This document shows, in pieces, positions 46,186 to 55,281 of a stretch of DNA of 64,000 nt; positions within the stretch are counted from its first letter, which is position 1; every line of letters starts with the position of its first letter. The translations under genes and the position numbers were made by a program. The notes under the pieces are model-generated. The model searched no databases, was not told the origin of the DNA, and saw only the letters and a list, made by a program, of their open reading frames with translations. Origin of the DNA: Coralliovum pocilloporae (GTDB lineage: Bacteria; Pseudomonadota; Alphaproteobacteria; Rhizobiales; Cohaesibacteraceae); contig NZ_CP132542.1 in the NCBI RefSeq assembly GCF_030845175.1, positions 2,019,501-2,083,500 of the forward strand, given 5' to 3'.

Positions 46186-47961
46186 ATGACACTTCGACAG
46201 GCAACCCGTTCCATGCGCCGGAAAACTGCATTGGCTCTATGTGCAGCCACCCTGATGTTGGGTGCCAATTTCGGGATGCAGCCGATCAGCGCTCATGCGG
46301 CTGCGGAAGAGGACGATATCGGGCTGCCTAATCTGTCGGGCCGCTATCTGGCCGCGATTGTCGCCAATCGGGCGCAGGATGCCGAACGGGCATCACGATA
46401 TTTCCGTGATGTGATCTCCCTTGACCCGGAGACACCTGAACTAACCCATTCGGCTTTTATCTCCCTGCTGACCAATGGTGAAATACCGGATGCCGCCAAG
46501 CTGGCGAAGGAGCTGATGAAGCGGGAAAATACCGGCTGGTTCCCGCGGTCCACTCTGGGCGTGGTAGCTTTGCGGAAGCGGGCTTACAAACAGGCGCAGA
46601 AATATTTCTCTGAAGGCGATCAGGGGGATCAGGTCACGCGGCTGGTTTCAGGCATTCTCAATGCATGGAGCTTGCACGGAGAGAAGAAAACAGATCTCGC
46701 CATCGAAACATTGGGTCAGCTGGAAGGCCCCGGCTGGTACGACCTGTTCCGCAGCTATCACAACGCGCTGATGCTCCATCATGTGGGGCGGAATGAGGAA
46801 GCCCGCAAGGAGATGGAAAAGGCGCTGGAAATTGACAGCCGCTCCGTGCCGATGGCTGCGACCTATGCCCGTATTCTCTCCCGCCTTGGTGATGACAAGG
46901 CCGCACTGGATCATTTGCGCCCGCTTTACAGGCAGGCTCCGGGCAACCGCATTCTCGGCTATCTTGTTGGGGAGCTGGAAAAAGGGCGGTCACTCAAGCC
47001 CACTGTATCGTCTGCCCAGTCCGGTGCCGCCGAGGGGCTCTACGGCATCGGAACTCTGCTGGCGCGGGAAGGGGGCGCGGAGGCAGGCTCCGTCATGCTG
47101 CGTCTGGCGCTTCATCTGGATGAGGAGCATGAGCTGGCTATCATGTCCATGGCGGATCAGCTTGAGGCCGTGAAGCAATATGACAAGGCGAATGCTCTTT
47201 ATGCCCAGCTTGATAACGAGTCTGTCCTGCAGCCTGTCTCGGTCATTCAGACAGCACTCAATCTTGAACGTCTTGAGAAAACCGATGATGCCATCGGGCT
47301 GCTTGAGGAATTGATAAAGACCGAGAAGAGCAATCTGTCTGCCATCAATACACTGGGTAATCTTCTGCGGTCCAAGGAGCGCTATGAAGACGCCGCGCTG
47401 GTCTATAGCAAGGGTATCAGCACTATTCCGCAGCTGCAGCCAGGGCACTGGTCCATCTACTACACACGCGGCATCGCCTATGAACGTTCCAAGGACTGGC
47501 CGAAGGCGGAAGCGGATTTCCGGAAAGCGCTGGACCTGTCTCCCGACCAGCCCCTTGTGTTGAACTATCTTGGTTATTCCTGGGTTGATCGTGGTGAGAA
47601 TTACGATGAAGCACTGGATATGATCAAAAAGGCCGTCGAACAGCGGCCGCAAGACGGGTACATCGTCGACAGTCTTGGCTGGGTCTATTACAAGCTTGAG
47701 CGCTTTGAAGAGGCCGTCCCGCATATGGAACGTGCTGTTGCACTGAAACCGGCGGACCCGATTATCAATGACCATCTGGGCGATGTTTACTGGAAGGTGG
47801 GGCGCAAGCGTGAAGCGATGTTCCAGTGGCAACATGCGCGGGATCTGAAACCGGATGAGCCGGAAGTTCTCGAACGGGTTCTGAAGAAAATCGAGCATGG
47901 TCTGGACAAGGTGGAGCTTGAAGAGGCAAAGGCCGGGAAAGACGACACCGCATCGAACTGA
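46186..47961 (+). CDS. Exported tetratricopeptide repeat protein
   Basis: A 591-residue protein with a signal peptide (about residues 1-38, ending AHA) and many TPR-like helical repeats through to the C-terminus, e.g. GHWSIYYTRGIAYERSKDWP and PQDGYIVDSLGWVYYKLERF. TPR arrays mediate protein-protein interactions, here in the periplasm. It directly precedes ispE, as in many alphaproteobacteria, but a functional link is not known. Confidence 0.9.
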   Translation: MTLRQATRSMRRKTALALCAATLMLGANFGMQPISAHAAAEEDDIGLPNLSGRYLAAIVANRAQDAERASRYFRDVISLDPETPELTHSAFISLLTNGEIPDAAKLAKELMKRENTGWFPRSTLGVVALRKRAYKQAQKYFSEGDQGDQVTRLVSGILNAWSLHGEKKTDLAIETLGQLEGPGWYDLFRSYHNALMLHHVGRNEEARKEMEKALEIDSRSVPMAATYARILSRLGDDKAALDHLRPLYRQAPGNRILGYLVGELEKGRSLKPTVSSAQSGAAEGLYGIGTLLAREGGAEAGSVMLRLALHLDEEHELAIMSMADQLEAVKQYDKANALYAQLDNESVLQPVSVIQTALNLERLEKTDDAIGLLEELIKTEKSNLSAINTLGNLLRSKERYEDAALVYSKGISTIPQLQPGHWSIYYTRGIAYERSKDWPKAEADFRKALDLSPDQPLVLNYLGYSWVDRGENYDEALDMIKKAVEQRPQDGYIVDSLGWVYYKLERFEEAVPHMERAVALKPADPIINDHLGDVYWKVGRKREAMFQWQHARDLKPDEPEVLERVLKKIEHGLDKVELEEAKAGKDDTASN

Positions 47962-47984
47962 TCTGATCCCAGGAATTTCAGCGG

Positions 47985-48872
47985 ATGCAGATCACGGAAT
48001 TCGCGCCAGCCAAAATCAATCTGGCACTGCATGTTACGGGCCAGCGGGCAGATGGATATCACCTGCTCGACAGCCTTGTCGTGTTCGCGGATGTGGGTGA
48101 CAGTCTTCATGTCCGACAAGCGGAGCACCCGGACTTCTCCATAGTGGGGCCTTTCTCGATTGGCCTGCCTGTAACAGGTGACAATCTGGTCCTGAAAGCG
48201 CTGCAGGCAATCGCTGGGCGCGTTGAGGGCAGCGCTATGCCCCTGGCTGTGACGCTTGAAAAGAACCTGCCCGTTGCATCCGGTATAGGCGGTGGTTCTG
48301 CTGATGCCGCTGCCATGGTGCGTGCTGCCAACACCTTGTGGGGACTCAAATATTCAGAAAAGGACCTTTGCCAGCTAGTCGACCGTCTGGGCGCGGATTT
48401 GCCTATGTGTGTTCGCTCTCGGCCACTAAGAGCCCTGGGGGTCGGTGATCAGCTGTCAGATGTGCCTGATGTTCCGGATCTGGCTCTTGTGCTGGTCAAT
48501 CCAGGTATCCCTGTCTCAACGCCGCCTGTTTTCAAGGCGCTTGCTGTCAGGAATAATCCGCCGCTTGTTCTGCCGGAGTCTTTTCCTGAAACGGCTGAAG
48601 GCTTTGCCGACTGGCTTCTGACCACGCGGAATGACCTTGAAGAACCAGCCCGGCGTCTGCATCCGATCATCAGTCATGCACTGGATATGCTGACCGGATC
48701 AGATGAATGTCTTCTGGCCCGTATGTCCGGATCAGGGGCGACCTGCTTTGGTCTTTATCCCACCCATGCGGCAGCATCTGAGGCTGCCGCGTCCATTGCT
48801 CTGGAAAAATCTGAATTCTGGTGCCGGGCCGCGCGTTTGTATTCGGGTCTTTCGCAAGCCGGGGAAGTTTGA
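47985..48872 (+). CDS. ispE: 4-diphosphocytidyl-2-C-methyl-D-erythritol kinase
   Basis: A 295-residue GHMP kinase of the MEP isoprenoid pathway. The ATP-binding motif PVASGIGGGSADAAAMV is at about residues 90-106, the catalytic Asp is in LGADLPMC, and the N-terminus EFAPAKINLALHVTGQRADG is typical. It supplies precursors for the polyprenyl synthase 3.5 kb away. Start ATG 47985. Confidence 0.95.
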   Translation: MQITEFAPAKINLALHVTGQRADGYHLLDSLVVFADVGDSLHVRQAEHPDFSIVGPFSIGLPVTGDNLVLKALQAIAGRVEGSAMPLAVTLEKNLPVASGIGGGSADAAAMVRAANTLWGLKYSEKDLCQLVDRLGADLPMCVRSRPLRALGVGDQLSDVPDVPDLALVLVNPGIPVSTPPVFKALAVRNNPPLVLPESFPETAEGFADWLLTTRNDLEEPARRLHPIISHALDMLTGSDECLLARMSGSGATCFGLYPTHAAASEAAASIALEKSEFWCRAARLYSGLSQAGEV

Positions 48873-48914
48873 TAACCGAAGAACACTTTGTGTGGCAGTG
48901 AGCGCGTATAATCC

Positions 48915-49145
48915 ATGGATGAACTGATCAAGACCAACGATATGGTGGTAATTTCCTTCGTGGAAGCGCTGCTGAAAGATGCCGGTATTCCCTATCTGAC
49001 GGCGGATCAGAACATGAGCATCGTTGAGGGGTCACTCGGAATTATCCCTCGCCGCATTCTGGTTGAGAGCGATCATCTTCAACAGGCGCGCCGCATCCTG
49101 AGAGAGGCCGAGATTGGTCACGAACTACCAGAAGAAAAGCCGTAG
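48915..49145 (+). CDS. DUF2007 domain protein
   Basis: A 76-residue protein of the DUF2007 family (putative signal-transducing protein), with ELIKTNDMVVISFVEALLKD and GSLGIIPRRILVESDHLQQA. It is 3 bp upstream of the TrmN6-like methyltransferase gene, a pairing seen in other alphaproteobacteria. The molecular role is unknown. Confidence 0.85.
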   Translation: MDELIKTNDMVVISFVEALLKDAGIPYLTADQNMSIVEGSLGIIPRRILVESDHLQQARRILREAEIGHELPEEKP

Positions 49146-49148
49146 GCC

Positions 49149-49916
49149 ATGTCCAACACCACCATAGATGCCTTCCTTGGCGACGGGCTTGCAATTGAGC
49201 AGCCCAGGAATGGCGCCCACCGGTCAGGGATTGATGCGGTGCTTCTGGCTGCAGCTGTTCCCGCAAAGCCGGGGGATGATGTGGTAGACCTTGGCTCTGG
49301 TGTAGGGGTTGCCGGTTTGTGTGTGGCGGCGCGGGTCGGCCAGGTGAATCTGACACTTGTCGAGCGGGATGCAGACGCAGCATTTCTGGCGCGGAGCAAT
49401 CTTGAGAGGTCTGAGAACAGCCGGCATCTGCGATCAGCCCGGGTGCTGGAAACTGATGTTACCCAGCGCGGCGGCGCGCGGGAAGCCGCGGGCCTTGTGC
49501 CGAAAATGGCGGATCACGTCCTCCTCAATCCACCCTATTATAGACCGGGAGAGGTTCGTCAGTCTCCCAATGAAGCCCGCGCCCGCGCACATGTGTTGAC
49601 GGATGAGGGTATTGAGCCGTGGATACGGACCGCTTGTGCATTGCTCAAACCCCGCGGGACAGTGACGGTGATTTTTCGGGCTGATGGTCTTATGGATCTG
49701 GTCTCCGCTTTGTCTGGCCGGGTGGGAGACATCAGGGTCCTGCCGCTTCATCCCGAACCAGGGCAACCGGCCTACAGGATTATTGTGCATGGCATTCAGG
49801 GAAGCCGGGCACCCTTGTCACTGTTACCTGGCTTTACGCTCCATGAGGGCGCGAATAAAACCTTTGTCAAACGTGCTGATGATATCATGCGGTTCGGAGC
49901 CCGCCTCTCTTTTTAG
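49149..49916 (+). CDS. tRNA1(Val) (adenine37-N6)-methyltransferase-like protein
   Basis: A 255-residue class I AdoMet-dependent methyltransferase. Motif I is VDLGSGVGVAGLCVAARVG (about residues 45-63), and the N6-adenine/exocyclic-amine motif NPPYYRPGEVRQ is at about 130-141. These match the TrmN6 (YfiC) family, which methylates A37 of tRNA-Val. The specific target is inferred from family membership. It is co-transcribed with the DUF2007 gene. Confidence 0.85.
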   Translation: MSNTTIDAFLGDGLAIEQPRNGAHRSGIDAVLLAAAVPAKPGDDVVDLGSGVGVAGLCVAARVGQVNLTLVERDADAAFLARSNLERSENSRHLRSARVLETDVTQRGGAREAAGLVPKMADHVLLNPPYYRPGEVRQSPNEARARAHVLTDEGIEPWIRTACALLKPRGTVTVIFRADGLMDLVSALSGRVGDIRVLPLHPEPGQPAYRIIVHGIQGSRAPLSLLPGFTLHEGANKTFVKRADDIMRFGARLSF

Positions 49917-50287
49917 TCGTAGCCTGGCGCGAATCACTGAGTGTGAAACGACATGTTTTCAATGTTTAAGACGCTTCTTCCACGATTTATCAAAAAAAGT
50001 GAACGTGAAAAATCTGCGGCGGAATGGCTTGAAAAAGACTTGGAATAATCACCTGAAAAGGACTCAGATTAGAATGATTTAGACTCTCTGAGCCACCTTC
50101 TGATACCGGCCATTTTGGGGGGATTTGAGCGCAATGCTTGTGAAATCCAGGTCGTGCCAATCGCCTTATTTAGTTGTGTTTTTTCCAGTTTTTGATAAAT
50201 AGTTTGTTAAGGAATATTGGCATTTGGCACTTAGGTTATGTCGTCATGCGCAGGGGCAGCTATGGCGTGTGACATCAGGAGGGGCGC
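49917..50287. other. 371-bp gap before the coiled-coil gene, with one possible small ORF
   Basis: The region is AT-richer than its surroundings. Apart from the possible 31-residue ORF at 49953-50048 I see no gene. The part from 50100 to 50287 presumably holds the promoter of the crescentin-like gene. Confidence 0.5.
49953..50048 (+). CDS. Possible 31-residue small protein
   Basis: An ORF encoding MFSMFKTLLPRFIKKS followed by a charged helix EREKSAAEWLEKDLE. The composition (hydrophobic/basic start, acidic end) resembles small alphaproteobacterial proteins of the DUF3563/DUF1127 kind, but no family match can be claimed. The ribosome-binding site is weak (GTGAAA). Confidence 0.3.
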   Translation: MFSMFKTLLPRFIKKSEREKSAAEWLEKDLE

Positions 50288-51700
50288 GTGATTAAGCTTT
50301 TTTCTAAAGATCATTCGAGTAAAAAGAGCGTCAAAACTGAACAGGCGACTGATAAGGAGACGGTAACGGAAGCCATTGAAACACCTGTGCCTGCCGCCCT
50401 CGAACGATCTTCCATGGCAGCACAGAATGAGGATACCTCTCCTCTGGCCCTGAAACTTCAGGAAAAGCAGCGCCAGCTTGATTCCCTCAAAATCAGGGTA
50501 GCCGAGCTTGGAAACTCCTTCCAGGAAATGGAAAGCCTTGCCGGGCAATCAACCCGCAGCATTCGGCACCTGTCGAACTTCCTGAGCGATGCCAAGGTCA
50601 ATCTTGAGACGGAAATCCGACTGAAGAGCGAAAATGCCAAGCTGACCACAGAAAAGCTGGATCTGGCGCATGAGAAGGATCTCACGCAGCAGAAGCTGCA
50701 GGAGAGCGAAGCCATGTGCGCGTCCCTGCGTCAGCGTGGTGTGGAAACCAGAACAGCCCTTGAAACCGCTCGTGATGATATCATCCGTATCAAGGAAGCC
50801 CATGACAAACTGGATGCGGCTTACCACAACGATATGGTGGAGCTTGCCAAAAAGACGGCTCAACTTGAAACCCTGCAGGACAAGTTCGATACGCTGAATG
50901 ATCGCTATTCCGATCTTGAAGCGCAGCGGGAGCAGTTGAAGGGTGATCTGGACAGCCAGTCCAAGATCGGTGTTGAGAACAAGAAGACCCTCTCCGAAAA
51001 GACAGTTCTTCTGGAAGAAGAGATTTCAAAGAACTCACAGCTCTCCGGCAATGTTGAAGCGCTGAAGCGAGAGATCGCTGAGCTGCGCGCCCAGTCCATT
51101 GAGCACAAGTCCATGCTGGATGAGACAACAGAAGAACTCAGCTATCACAGGAATACGCTTGAGGAAGAGCGCCGCAAGCACGACAACGAAGTTTATGCGC
51201 TGAAATCCGAGATCGACAATCTCAATTCGCAGCGTCGCGTTCTGACCCAGTCTGTTCAGGAATCCAATACGGAAGCCAAATCATCCAAGAACCGTATCCG
51301 GTCTCTGACATTGCGCCTGCACGAGATGGAAGACCAGATCGAGAAAGTTCAGTCATCTCATGATGGTGACAAGCACGAGATGGAAAACCTCAATATCAAG
51401 CTCCGCGAAATGGGGCTGCGTTACAATTCCATCCTCACTGACCTCAACCATGAGCGCAGTCAGAACAGCAAGCTCAATCAGTCTATTCAGAACATGATTG
51501 AAGAGAACAAGTCTCTGCAGAACATGAAGATCAAATACGAGACATCTCTTGATCAGATCCGTGAGCTGAAATCCCTGATCACCAATTATCAGATGGTCAT
51601 TAGGGAAAATGACGATTCGATCGATCAGTTCATGCCGGACCCTGCCGTCGATGAGAAAGACGACAAGGTGGTCGTCTCGATCAAGAAGCGTCCTGAATAG
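50288..51700 (+). CDS. Long coiled-coil protein, crescentin-like candidate
   Basis: A 470-residue protein. Residues about 1-55 are polar and basic (MIKLFSKDHSSKKSVKTEQ), and residues about 56-445 form an almost unbroken heptad-rich coiled coil without prolines (Leu/Ile spaced by charged residues, e.g. LQDKFDTLNDRYSDLEAQRE). An acidic tail follows. There is no signal peptide, ATPase or membrane segment. The architecture, length and basic N-terminus recall crescentin, the intermediate-filament-like protein of Caulobacter (about 457 residues). This is an inference; any long cytoplasmic coiled coil could look similar. It is a single gene with a strong terminator. Confidence 0.6.
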   Translation: MIKLFSKDHSSKKSVKTEQATDKETVTEAIETPVPAALERSSMAAQNEDTSPLALKLQEKQRQLDSLKIRVAELGNSFQEMESLAGQSTRSIRHLSNFLSDAKVNLETEIRLKSENAKLTTEKLDLAHEKDLTQQKLQESEAMCASLRQRGVETRTALETARDDIIRIKEAHDKLDAAYHNDMVELAKKTAQLETLQDKFDTLNDRYSDLEAQREQLKGDLDSQSKIGVENKKTLSEKTVLLEEEISKNSQLSGNVEALKREIAELRAQSIEHKSMLDETTEELSYHRNTLEEERRKHDNEVYALKSEIDNLNSQRRVLTQSVQESNTEAKSSKNRIRSLTLRLHEMEDQIEKVQSSHDGDKHEMENLNIKLREMGLRYNSILTDLNHERSQNSKLNQSIQNMIEENKSLQNMKIKYETSLDQIRELKSLITNYQMVIRENDDSIDQFMPDPAVDEKDDKVVVSIKKRPE

Positions 51701-51737
51701 GATTCTTTCGGGCTCACACTAATCGTTGAAATTCTGA

Positions 51738-51769
51738 GGGGTGCTGGCTATCAGCACCCCTTATTTTTT
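51738..51769 (+). terminator. Intrinsic terminator of the coiled-coil gene
   Basis: GGGGTGCTG and CAGCACCCC (9-bp perfect stem, GCTAT loop) are followed by TTATTTTTT. Confidence 0.93.
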
Positions 51770-51879
51770 GGGTTTTGTAAGCTGGAACAAGCTGCTTGAT
51801 CTGAAACTCGGATCATGTGTTTTGGCCATGGGGGCTAAATCGCGTATTATGAATGCCCTACTGGCACGAGGCGTGACCG

Positions 51880-52098
51880 ATGACCGAGAGATGCTCGATG
51901 ATCGCCCATGGAGAGGCGCATTCAACCTTCATCATTACCCATGCGGATGGGACGCATTCTGTCGTCCGTTATCTTGATGGCGCGGAGGTTGGACGGCAGT
52001 CACTTGGGCCCGATCATTCCCATGAGAATGTGGTGGATCAGTTCCGGTCAGACAGCGAACCCGTCGTTGACGGGATCTGCCCTCAGGCGACCTGCTGA
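51880..52098 (+). CDS. Hypothetical small protein
   Basis: A 72-residue reading frame whose middle part (HSTFIITHADGTHSVVRYLD then GAEVGRQSLGPDHSHENVVD) reads like a folded beta-rich protein rather than chance sequence. GAGG lies before ATG 51880; ATG 51898 is an alternative. No family is recognised. Confidence 0.5.
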   Translation: MTERCSMIAHGEAHSTFIITHADGTHSVVRYLDGAEVGRQSLGPDHSHENVVDQFRSDSEPVVDGICPQATC

Positions 52099-52181
52099 CT
52101 GAATGCGTTCCAGTCACGAAGAACCAGCGTCACACACAAGATGGGACGCCGGTTTTAAAAATGAGATGTAGAGGGTGGCGA

Positions 52182-52571
52182 TTATCCGATCAGTGTGAGC
52201 AGAATGGCTGCCATGGCAAACCACCCCGTGGCGAAGCTGAGTGTGCGTCCGAACGGTACGCCGCTCACATAGGCAATCACATGAGCCAGACGGGCCCAGA
52301 AATAGACGGTGGCAGCCAGCGCGGTCGTATCATTGCTGACACCGGCAAGATGCGCGGTGATAACCAGTGCGGCAAATGGCACAAGGTTCTCGACTGCATT
52401 GTAATGTGCTCTTTTCAGACGTTCCGCCCACGGTGCGTTTGGCTTGTCATCAGCCTTGTAGGTCAGCGCATCCATCAGGCCATACTTGCCGATAAAGGAC
52501 AGGATATAAGGAACCCAGAGAACCATGGTCAGGGCAGCTGTCCAGGTCAGCATGGTAAGTTCGGTGGTCAT
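52182..52571 (-). CDS. MAPEG family membrane protein 2
   Basis: A 129-residue MAPEG protein with four helices. The family segment RLKRAHYNAVENLVPFAALV and the following HLAGVSN are conserved. ATG 52571 follows TGGAG. It differs from MAPEG 1 at 42248, so the window holds two diverged members. Confidence 0.85.
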   Translation of the reverse strand: MTTELTMLTWTAALTMVLWVPYILSFIGKYGLMDALTYKADDKPNAPWAERLKRAHYNAVENLVPFAALVITAHLAGVSNDTTALAATVYFWARLAHVIAYVSGVPFGRTLSFATGWFAMAAILLTLIG

Positions 52572-52758
52572 CGTCCAACTCCATCTTGGTACAGGGGTAC
52601 GCAGGCAAACTATATGCGCACATTCGCATATATGCATAATTTCGATTTTTCTAAATTAATCAAGACCCCCACGAGAATTTGACCTGCGGCTTGAAACCGC
52701 AGCCCAGATACGCCACTTATGCGTCAATCTATATGAAGCAAGACCGGAGATTTCATAA

Positions 52759-53613
52759 ATGCGTGACTGGCTTTCCCGTTTTCTGCCAAAGAAATGGCGT
52801 AAAACAAGTCCGGTGATCCCGGTCATCCGCATGACCGGCCCAATTGGTCTTGGCGGTTCTCCACTGAAGTCCGGCTTGTCTCTGGCAACCATTGCCGGTC
52901 CGCTTGAAAAGGCGTTCTCGCACAAGCAGGCTCCGGCTGTGGCCATCAGCATCAATTCTCCCGGTGGGTCTCCTGTTCAGTCACGGCTGATTTTTGAGCG
53001 TATTCGTCAACTGGCGGAAGAGAAGGAAAAAGACGTCTTTGTCTTCGTTGAGGATGTGGCTGCTTCCGGCGGTTACATGATCGCCCTGGCCGGTGATGAA
53101 ATCATTGCGGATCCGTCTTCTGTTGTGGGTTCCATTGGCGTGGTCTCTGCAGGGTTTGGTTTTGTAGACGCAATCGCCAAGCTCGGGGTTGAGCGCCGGG
53201 TTTACACATCCGGTACCCGCAAGGCGGTGCTGGACCCGTTCCGCCCGGAAAATGAAGGCGATATCGAACACCTCAAGGCGCTGCAGTCTGAAGTGCATGA
53301 GATCTTCATCGAGATGGTCAAACTGCGCCGCGGTGAGGTGCTGGCCGATGATGAGGACCTGTTTTCGGGTCTGTTCTGGTCAGGCAAAAGCGGTCTTCAG
53401 TTGGGATTGGTGGATCGCCTGGGTGATATGCGTAGCGTCCTCAAAGAGAAATTCGGCAAGGATGTCAAACTGAAGCTGGTTGAGGCATCAAAGCCGTTCT
53501 TTGCCCGTCGACTGGTTGGCCAGATGACTGGTCTGCCCAACTCAGACACCATGGCGCGCGATCTGGTCGCAGTTGCTGAGGAACGGGCTCTGTGGCAACG
53601 TTATGGCTTCTGA
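52759..53613 (+). CDS. S49 family peptidase (SppA/SohB-like)
   Basis: A 284-residue ClpP-fold serine protease of the signal peptide peptidase type. SINSPGGSPVQSRLIFERIR is at about residues 55-74, the nucleophile Ser is in VEDVAASGGYMIALAGDE, SSVVGSIGVVSAGFGF follows, and the general-base Lys is likely in TSGTRKAVLDPFRPE. It lacks a long N-terminal membrane anchor. It is upstream of glyQ in the group order seen in relatives. Confidence 0.9.
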   Translation: MRDWLSRFLPKKWRKTSPVIPVIRMTGPIGLGGSPLKSGLSLATIAGPLEKAFSHKQAPAVAISINSPGGSPVQSRLIFERIRQLAEEKEKDVFVFVEDVAASGGYMIALAGDEIIADPSSVVGSIGVVSAGFGFVDAIAKLGVERRVYTSGTRKAVLDPFRPENEGDIEHLKALQSEVHEIFIEMVKLRRGEVLADDEDLFSGLFWSGKSGLQLGLVDRLGDMRSVLKEKFGKDVKLKLVEASKPFFARRLVGQMTGLPNSDTMARDLVAVAEERALWQRYGF

Positions 53614-53646
53614 TCTGATCAGAAACACAGGACTGTGGAGCGCATC

Positions 53647-53832
53647 ATGATTCAGCTTCTGCCTGCAGCATTGATCGGTGCCGCCGGATATCTGGCCTAT
53701 AAGGCCGTCAGGAAAGAGATGAAGAGGGTTGGTGATGAGATCCGCGAAGCGGACCGGAAAGCCAATCATATCCCGACCCTTGAACGTGATCCTGAGACGG
53801 GCATCTATCGTCCACGGGATGACGGGTCCTGA
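53647..53832 (+). CDS. Hypothetical small membrane protein
   Basis: A 61-residue protein: an N-terminal hydrophobic helix (LLPAALIGAAGYLAYKAV), a basic helix (RKEMKRVGDEIREADRK), and a conserved-looking tail LERDPETGIYRPRD. GGAG precedes ATG 53647, which I prefer to the GTG at 53635. It follows the S49 peptidase gene by 33 bp and is probably co-transcribed. The function is unknown. Confidence 0.65.
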   Translation: MIQLLPAALIGAAGYLAYKAVRKEMKRVGDEIREADRKANHIPTLERDPETGIYRPRDDGS

Positions 53833-53876
53833 GGTGCAGGCCAGTCGATGTTATATTTGAGCCCCCGGTTAATCTA

Positions 53877-54071
53877 TCAGGAAGTCCATGCCCGGATCTT
53901 GTAGCCACGGATACCTTTGTCCGGTTCAACGGTGCGAATCTCCAGAGTTTCTTTCAGGCTGAGCGGGGCAATCTCCAGGTCTGATGTGAGGATAGGGGCC
54001 ATCAGTGCCAGGCTTGCGATCAGCACTGTGTAGGCCTGTAACAGATGAAAGATGATGTGTTTGATATGCAT
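53877..54071 (-). CDS. Hypothetical small exported or membrane protein
   Basis: A 64-residue protein with one N-terminal hydrophobic segment (IIFHLLQAYTVLIASLALMA) and a short polar C-terminus. ATG 54071 is chosen, with GAGGGGC upstream; the frame extends to 54269 without support. No family is recognised. Confidence 0.45.
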   Translation of the reverse strand: MHIKHIIFHLLQAYTVLIASLALMAPILTSDLEIAPLSLKETLEIRTVEPDKGIRGYKIRAWTS

Positions 54072-54267
54072 CTGTCTGCCCCTCGCTGATCTTCCCTTAG
54101 GCCCTTTGGCCTGTCCCGTATCAATGGGTCGCGGCTGGAGGGGAAAAGGTTCAAAGCGATTGGAGTGGAGAGAAGATACGTGGCTTGCTTGACCGGGCTC
54201 TGTTGTGTTTGTAGTGTCCGCGCCGACCCTTTTGCGCCGTGGGCGCTTCTGATTTCCGGACAGACAC

Positions 54268-55236
54268 ATGACTGCAGAGACCTTGCCGCCGCATATGCGC
54301 CCTGAAAATTCCTTTCAGGGACTGATCCTGACCCTGCAGCGCTACTGGGCTGACAAGGGCTGTGTCATCCTGCAGCCTTACGACATGGAAGTTGGTGCGG
54401 GCACGTTTCATCCGGCAACAACATTGCGCGCGCTCGGGCCTCGCCCCTGGCGGGCCGCTTATGTGCAGCCTTCCCGTCGTCCGACGGATGGGCGTTATGG
54501 AGAGAACCCGAACCGGCTGCAGCATTACTACCAGTTTCAGGTTCTTCTAAAGCCGTCTCCCAGTGATTTACAGGACCTTTATCTCGGTTCGCTCTATGCC
54601 ATCGGGATTGATCCGACAGTCCATGACATCCGTTTTGTGGAAGATGACTGGGAAAGCCCGACCCTGGGGGCCTGGGGGCTTGGCTGGGAATGCTGGTGTG
54701 ACGGGATGGAAGTCTCCCAGTTCACCTATTTCCAGCAGGTATGTGGCATTGAGTGCTCGCCAGTCTCTGGAGAACTGACCTACGGACTTGAGCGTCTCGC
54801 CATGTATGTGCAGGGCGTTGATAATGTCTACGACCTGAACTTCAACGGCCAGGACGGGGATGCCCGGATCAGCTATGGAGATGTGTTCCTGCAGGCAGAG
54901 CAGGAATATTCACGGCACAATTTCGAGCACGCCGATACCGAGATGCTGTTTGCCCATTTCAAGGATGCGGAAGCCGAATGCCGCCGCCTGCTGGCTGCTG
55001 GCGAGGCCGCCCGTAATGGTGATGAGACAAAGCCGCATCAGGTGGTGCTCCCAGCCTATGACCAGTGCATCAAGGCATCCCACGTCTTCAACCTGCTGGA
55101 TGCGCGCGGCGTGATCTCTGTCACCGAGCGGCAATCCTATATCCTGCGGGTGCGCGAGCTGGCGAAGGCCTGTGGTGAGGCCTTTGTTCAGACCGAAGCC
55201 GGTGGTTTCGGATATCAGGCCGCCGCAGCGGAATAG
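54268..55236 (+). CDS. glyQ: Glycyl-tRNA synthetase alpha subunit
   Basis: A 322-residue class II catalytic subunit of the alpha2-beta2 glycyl-tRNA synthetase. Typical parts are [57 protein letters not shown] and [20 protein letters not shown]. The beta subunit gene lies 3.6 kb downstream rather than adjacent. Confidence 0.97.
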   Translation: MTAETLPPHMRPENSFQGLILTLQRYWADKGCVILQPYDMEVGAGTFHPATTLRALGPRPWRAAYVQPSRRPTDGRYGENPNRLQHYYQFQVLLKPSPSDLQDLYLGSLYAIGIDPTVHDIRFVEDDWESPTLGAWGLGWECWCDGMEVSQFTYFQQVCGIECSPVSGELTYGLERLAMYVQGVDNVYDLNFNGQDGDARISYGDVFLQAEQEYSRHNFEHADTEMLFAHFKDAEAECRRLLAAGEAARNGDETKPHQVVLPAYDQCIKASHVFNLLDARGVISVTERQSYILRVRELAKACGEAFVQTEAGGFGYQAAAAE

Positions 55237-55281
55237 ACCCGCTGCGATGCAGCTCTGTTTCAGGTCAGACCCTGTTTTCTC

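Noticed and set aside
46990-47898. 302-residue open frame opposite the TPR gene
   Set aside because: It lies within the coding strand of the TPR protein and has no recognisable domain.
51741-51977. 78-residue open frame after the coiled-coil gene
   Set aside because: It starts inside the terminator and has no ribosome-binding site; the frame at 51880 looks more like coding sequence.
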